This document shows positions 12,843 to 15,248 of a stretch of 15,248 nucleotides of DNA, piece by piece. The translations under genes were made by a program, and so were the position numbers. The notes below the pieces were generated by a model. That model was not told the DNA's origin, searched no databases, and worked only from the letters and a program-made list of their open reading frames with translations. The stretch covers positions 1 through 15,248 of the forward strand of contig JAEOSR010000173.1 of NCBI GenBank assembly GCA_016840285.1, written 5' to 3'. How positions within the stretch are numbered: position 1 is the stretch's first letter; every line of letters begins with the position of its first letter. The DNA comes from Candidatus Hodarchaeota archaeon (GTDB lineage Archaea; Asgardarchaeota; Heimdallarchaeia; Hodarchaeales; Hodarchaeaceae).

Positions 12843-14552
12843 TCATTGCCAATAGTTTGGATCAGCTGCCGCAGCTGCCCGCTGATTCAAAATATTCGTT
12901 TCTTTATCATCAACTCGAATATCTATCAATGCTACATGGCCACTATCACGAGCACGCTTTATCGCTCCAGAAATATCTTCAGGTCGAGTTACAAGTTCTC
13001 CCTGAGCACCAAGGCTCTCAGCAAATTTAACGTAATCAATTTTCTGATTCAGTTCTGAACCAATCCTACGACCCCAAGACAAATCTTGATTGTGAGCTAT
13101 CATTCCCCAAGCAGAATCATTTTCAACTATTATAACGAGGGGGAGATCATATCGAACTGCAGTATCTATCTCAGCCCCATTAAAGAGGAAACTTCCGTCT
13201 CCAGTTAAAATCATTATCTTTCGGTCAGGATCCGCGAGTTTAGAACCAATTCCATGTGGTAATCCAGCACCTAGATGCCCTGTTGGGCCGTGTGCCATGT
13301 ATATTTGACCTGGATAGCTTGATTTCAGGATTAATAACGCCCATACAGTAGTATCCCCCCCATCTAATATTAATCTGCTATTCTTGTCTAGAAACGGTTG
13401 AATTTCTTTTGTAAGGCGCTGTGGTTTTATGGGGATATCATTTGAATCAACAGAACCCATTAGCATAGATTCTAAATCTAATCGATTTTGCTTCACTAAT
13501 TTACTCCATTCTCCGTGCAAATTATCCTTGCTAGTTTCCTTTTGAACCGCAGACAATAATTCCGTAAGAAATGGAGCTAAGGAAGAAGAGATTCCAAGTT
13601 CAAAAGGACGGTTCTTACCAATAACTTGAGAATCAGGATCGACCCAAATCACTTTAACATCCCTATCGTAAATATTAGGATTGGTTCCAAATCCTTGCAG
13701 CTCTCCAAAGGTAACTCCTAAGACAAGTATGACATCAGCGTCTCTGAGAAGGATATTTTGGATTGCACTTCCAATTGAGAGAGGGTGTAAACCTGGGATA
13801 CAACCCATACCTAGCTCATCGTGAGTCACGGGAATTGATAGAAATTCTGCTACCCGTAAAAGATTCTTGGAAGCATTTCCCCAGTAAATGCCGCTTCCTG
13901 CAATGATAATTGGTTTTTCTGCTGCTAGAAGAAGCTGAGAAGCTTTTTTAACGAGTAAAGGGTCTGGATATGTCTTTCCATATACCCGATACGCTTTTGG
14001 CTTTCGATTAAAGAAAAAATCTTCATTATTGGGCTCCCAATGAAGTGTTTGGATGTCTTGAGGGATATCTAATAATACAGGCCCCATATTCTCTGATGTG
14101 GCAACTCGAAATGCTTCTTGAATATATTCTGGTATCCTAGCAGTGTTATGTATCATTTTGGCATATTTCGTAATATGCCTTGCTAGAGGAATCTGATCGA
14201 TTTCTTGATTGGCATATTTATCAATATGACACAGAGCTGCACGTCCTGCTAAAGCAATAACAGGACTTCGAGCATAGTACGCCGAAACAATAGCTGGAAG
14301 AAGATTAGTAAAGCCTGGGCCTGCAGTAACTAAACACACTCCAGGAGTACGAGCTGTTATCGCATATCCTTCTGCAGCATTTCCTGCAGCTTGTTCGTGC
14401 CGAGTGGTGATGATCTGAATACCCTCTTCGTCGAGAGCTTTGTAAATAGGATTGATATGTCCCCCACAGATTGAGAACACATATTTTACCCCCTCTCGGA
14501 CTAGACTCTTTGCAACCAACGAACCGCCAGATAACGACAAACTATTGGACAT
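12843..14552 (-). CDS. Thiamine-diphosphate enzyme, acetolactate-synthase-like
   Basis: This is a 569-residue enzyme of the acetolactate synthase / 2-hydroxyacyl-CoA lyase / benzaldehyde lyase superfamily (COG0028), which makes or breaks C-C bonds next to a carbonyl using thiamine diphosphate. All three domains are present. The PYR domain has catalytic Glu53 (TTRHEQAAGNAAEGYA) and TAGPGFTN. The central domain runs about 195-340. The PP domain carries the cofactor motif GDGSFLFN at 451-458 with N478. The NDSAWGM segment, at a position that shapes specificity, differs from NNxxxGM of true acetolactate synthases, and no small regulatory subunit gene is adjacent. A role in branched-chain synthesis is therefore unlikely. 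It is the first gene of the operon and diverges from an aldehyde ferredoxin oxidoreductase. I infer a 2-keto acid decarboxylase or lyase yielding an aldehyde. ATG 14552 lacks a clear Shine-Dalgarno sequence. Confidence 0.85.
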   Translation of the reverse strand: MSNSLSLSGGSLVAKSLVREGVKYVFSICGGHINPIYKALDEEGIQIITTRHEQAAGNAAEGYAITARTPGVCLVTAGPGFTNLLPAIVSAYYARSPVIALAGRAALCHIDKYANQEIDQIPLARHITKYAKMIHNTARIPEYIQEAFRVATSENMGPVLLDIPQDIQTLHWEPNNEDFFFNRKPKAYRVYGKTYPDPLLVKKASQLLLAAEKPIIIAGSGIYWGNASKNLLRVAEFLSIPVTHDELGMGCIPGLHPLSIGSAIQNILLRDADVILVLGVTFGELQGFGTNPNIYDRDVKVIWVDPDSQVIGKNRPFELGISSSLAPFLTELLSAVQKETSKDNLHGEWSKLVKQNRLDLESMLMGSVDSNDIPIKPQRLTKEIQPFLDKNSRLILDGGDTTVWALLILKSSYPGQIYMAHGPTGHLGAGLPHGIGSKLADPDRKIMILTGDGSFLFNGAEIDTAVRYDLPLVIIVENDSAWGMIAHNQDLSWGRRIGSELNQKIDYVKFAESLGAQGELVTRPEDISGAIKRARDSGHVALIDIRVDDKETNILNQRAAAAADPNYWQ

Positions 14553-14662
14553 TACAAGACACCTAAGAAATTTTTACTAGAATTCCATTTGTAAATTAAG
14601 ATTTTCATTATTTGCACTAAAAGTTTTATCAACTTCACATTCATTCATCTTTCTGATTTATA
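14553..14662. promoter_or_regulatory. Divergent promoter region of the oxidoreductase and the three-gene operon
   Basis: Only 110 bases separate the two start codons, so both promoters must sit here. AAGTTTTATC at 14621-14630 is a possible plus-strand TATA box, giving a leader of about ten bases. A minus-strand candidate lies in the A/T-rich 14566-14598. The close divergence suggests shared control of both transcripts. Confidence 0.4.
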
Positions 14663-15248
14663 ATGACTAATGGTTACAACAATCGTCTAGCTCGGATTAA
14701 TTTAAGTACAAATCAAATAACTATTGAACCTCTTCCAAATATAATAGAGACCTTTCTTGGAGGCAAGGGATTAGGCGTATACATTCTGACACGAGAGTTA
14801 GCACCACACATTGACCCCCTCGGTTCGGAGAATAAGCTAGTAATTGTAACTGGGCCTCTTCAAGGCTCTAATGTACCAATTTGTGGGCGGTATACAGTAG
14901 TAACAAAGTCTCCGCTCACTGGGCTTATTTTAGACTCCCATGCAGGTGGATCAATAGGACCAGAATTAAAATTTGCGGGATATGATGCTTTAATAATCGA
15001 AGGAACTGCATCAGAACCATGTTATATTTCAATTCTAGATGATGAAATTAAAATCCGGAATGGGGAGCACCTAAAGGGATTATCGACGTTGGAAAAAGAA
15101 ATCCAGATTAAAAAAGACTTGGATAATGAAGAGGTTAAAGTCATGTCAATTGGGGTCGCAGGGGAAAATATGGTTAAGTTTGCTTGTGTAACTAGTGAAA
15201 GTTTTCGCAATGTAGGTCGTGGTGGAGTAGGAGCGGTGTTTGGGAGTA
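14663..15248 (+). CDS. Aldehyde ferredoxin oxidoreductase, N-terminal part (runs off the window)
   Basis: This open frame starts at ATG 14663 and is uninterrupted to the window edge (195 codons seen; the family is about 600-650). It is the N-terminal domain of the tungsten/molybdopterin aldehyde:ferredoxin oxidoreductases, which oxidise aldehydes to carboxylic acids and reduce ferredoxin in the cytoplasm. Diagnostic segments are ARINLST near the start, FLGGKGLGVYIL (about residues 31-42), GPLQGSNVPICGRY, TKSPLTGLILDSHAGGSIGP, KFAGYDALIIEG and the cofactor loop GRGGVGAVFGS at the very end. The Fe-S cysteines lie further on and are not in the window. It diverges from the thiamine-diphosphate operon, which may supply its aldehyde. 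The family is confident; which AOR subtype cannot be told from this part. Confidence 0.9.
   Translation, partial: MTNGYNNRLARINLSTNQITIEPLPNIIETFLGGKGLGVYILTRELAPHIDPLGSENKLVIVTGPLQGSNVPICGRYTVVTKSPLTGLILDSHAGGSIGPELKFAGYDALIIEGTASEPCYISILDDEIKIRNGEHLKGLSTLEKEIQIKKDLDNEEVKVMSIGVAGENMVKFACVTSESFRNVGRGGVGAVFGS

Noticed and set aside
12843..14552. Biosynthetic acetolactate synthase (ilvB)
   Set aside because: The specificity loop NDSAWGM differs from the usual form, no regulatory subunit or other branched-chain genes are nearby, and the partners are catabolic-type oxidoreductases.

Overview
The window is AT-rich and looks like a chromosomal segment of an archaeon, possibly an Asgard (Heimdall- or Thor-like) lineage. 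The reasons are: an archaeal-type COG1751 protein; a tungsten aldehyde:ferredoxin oxidoreductase; TATA-like boxes at archaeal spacing; GTG/TTG starts; a ParA-like ATPase paired with a ribbon-helix-helix protein; and several secreted proteins ending in a Thr/Ser-rich stalk, one membrane helix and an Arg/Lys tail. The lineage is an inference, because no rRNA or other marker gene is present. No tRNA, rRNA, CRISPR array or insertion sequence was seen.

Layout. (1) 56-1262: a GNAT acetyltransferase (minus) diverges from a COG1751 protein (plus). (2) 1376-3271, minus: a surface-anchored lipase-like hydrolase with an FN3 domain, and a small secreted protein of unknown function. A perfect 20-bp palindrome followed by a T14 run lies between them. 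(3) 3303-4756, plus: a cluster of inverted repeats, then a DNA-binding protein (two ribbon-helix-helix modules plus a winged-helix-like end) and a ParA/MinD-like ATPase whose ribosome-binding site lies inside a hairpin. This resembles a SegAB/ParAB-type partition or positioning cassette. (4) 4896-10878, minus: a family 5 ABC substrate-binding protein whose two halves are in swapped order; a 1163-residue membrane protein (14 WD40 blades, Ca-binding-type repeats, one membrane helix, TPR-like cytoplasmic part); and a decayed 3' fragment of a second copy of the swapped binding protein. A 56-bp repeat follows both intact genes. (5) 10895-14552, minus: a tight three-gene operon in the order thiamine-diphosphate enzyme, extended SDR, 3-hydroxyacyl-CoA dehydrogenase family protein. 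It diverges from the truncated aldehyde ferredoxin oxidoreductase gene at the right edge.

How the genes may work together. Regions 2 and 4 form a cell-surface block: a hydrolase, a solute receptor and a possible transmembrane sensor or scaffold. No ABC permease or ATPase gene is present in the window. Region 5 looks catabolic: a C-C bond-cleaving or decarboxylating thiamine-diphosphate enzyme could produce an aldehyde for the divergent tungsten enzyme, while the two NAD-dependent proteins oxidise hydroxy-acid intermediates. The substrates cannot be read from sequence alone. The most unusual items are the WD40/TPR membrane protein, the permuted binding protein with its relic, and the RHH-ParA cassette with its palindromes.
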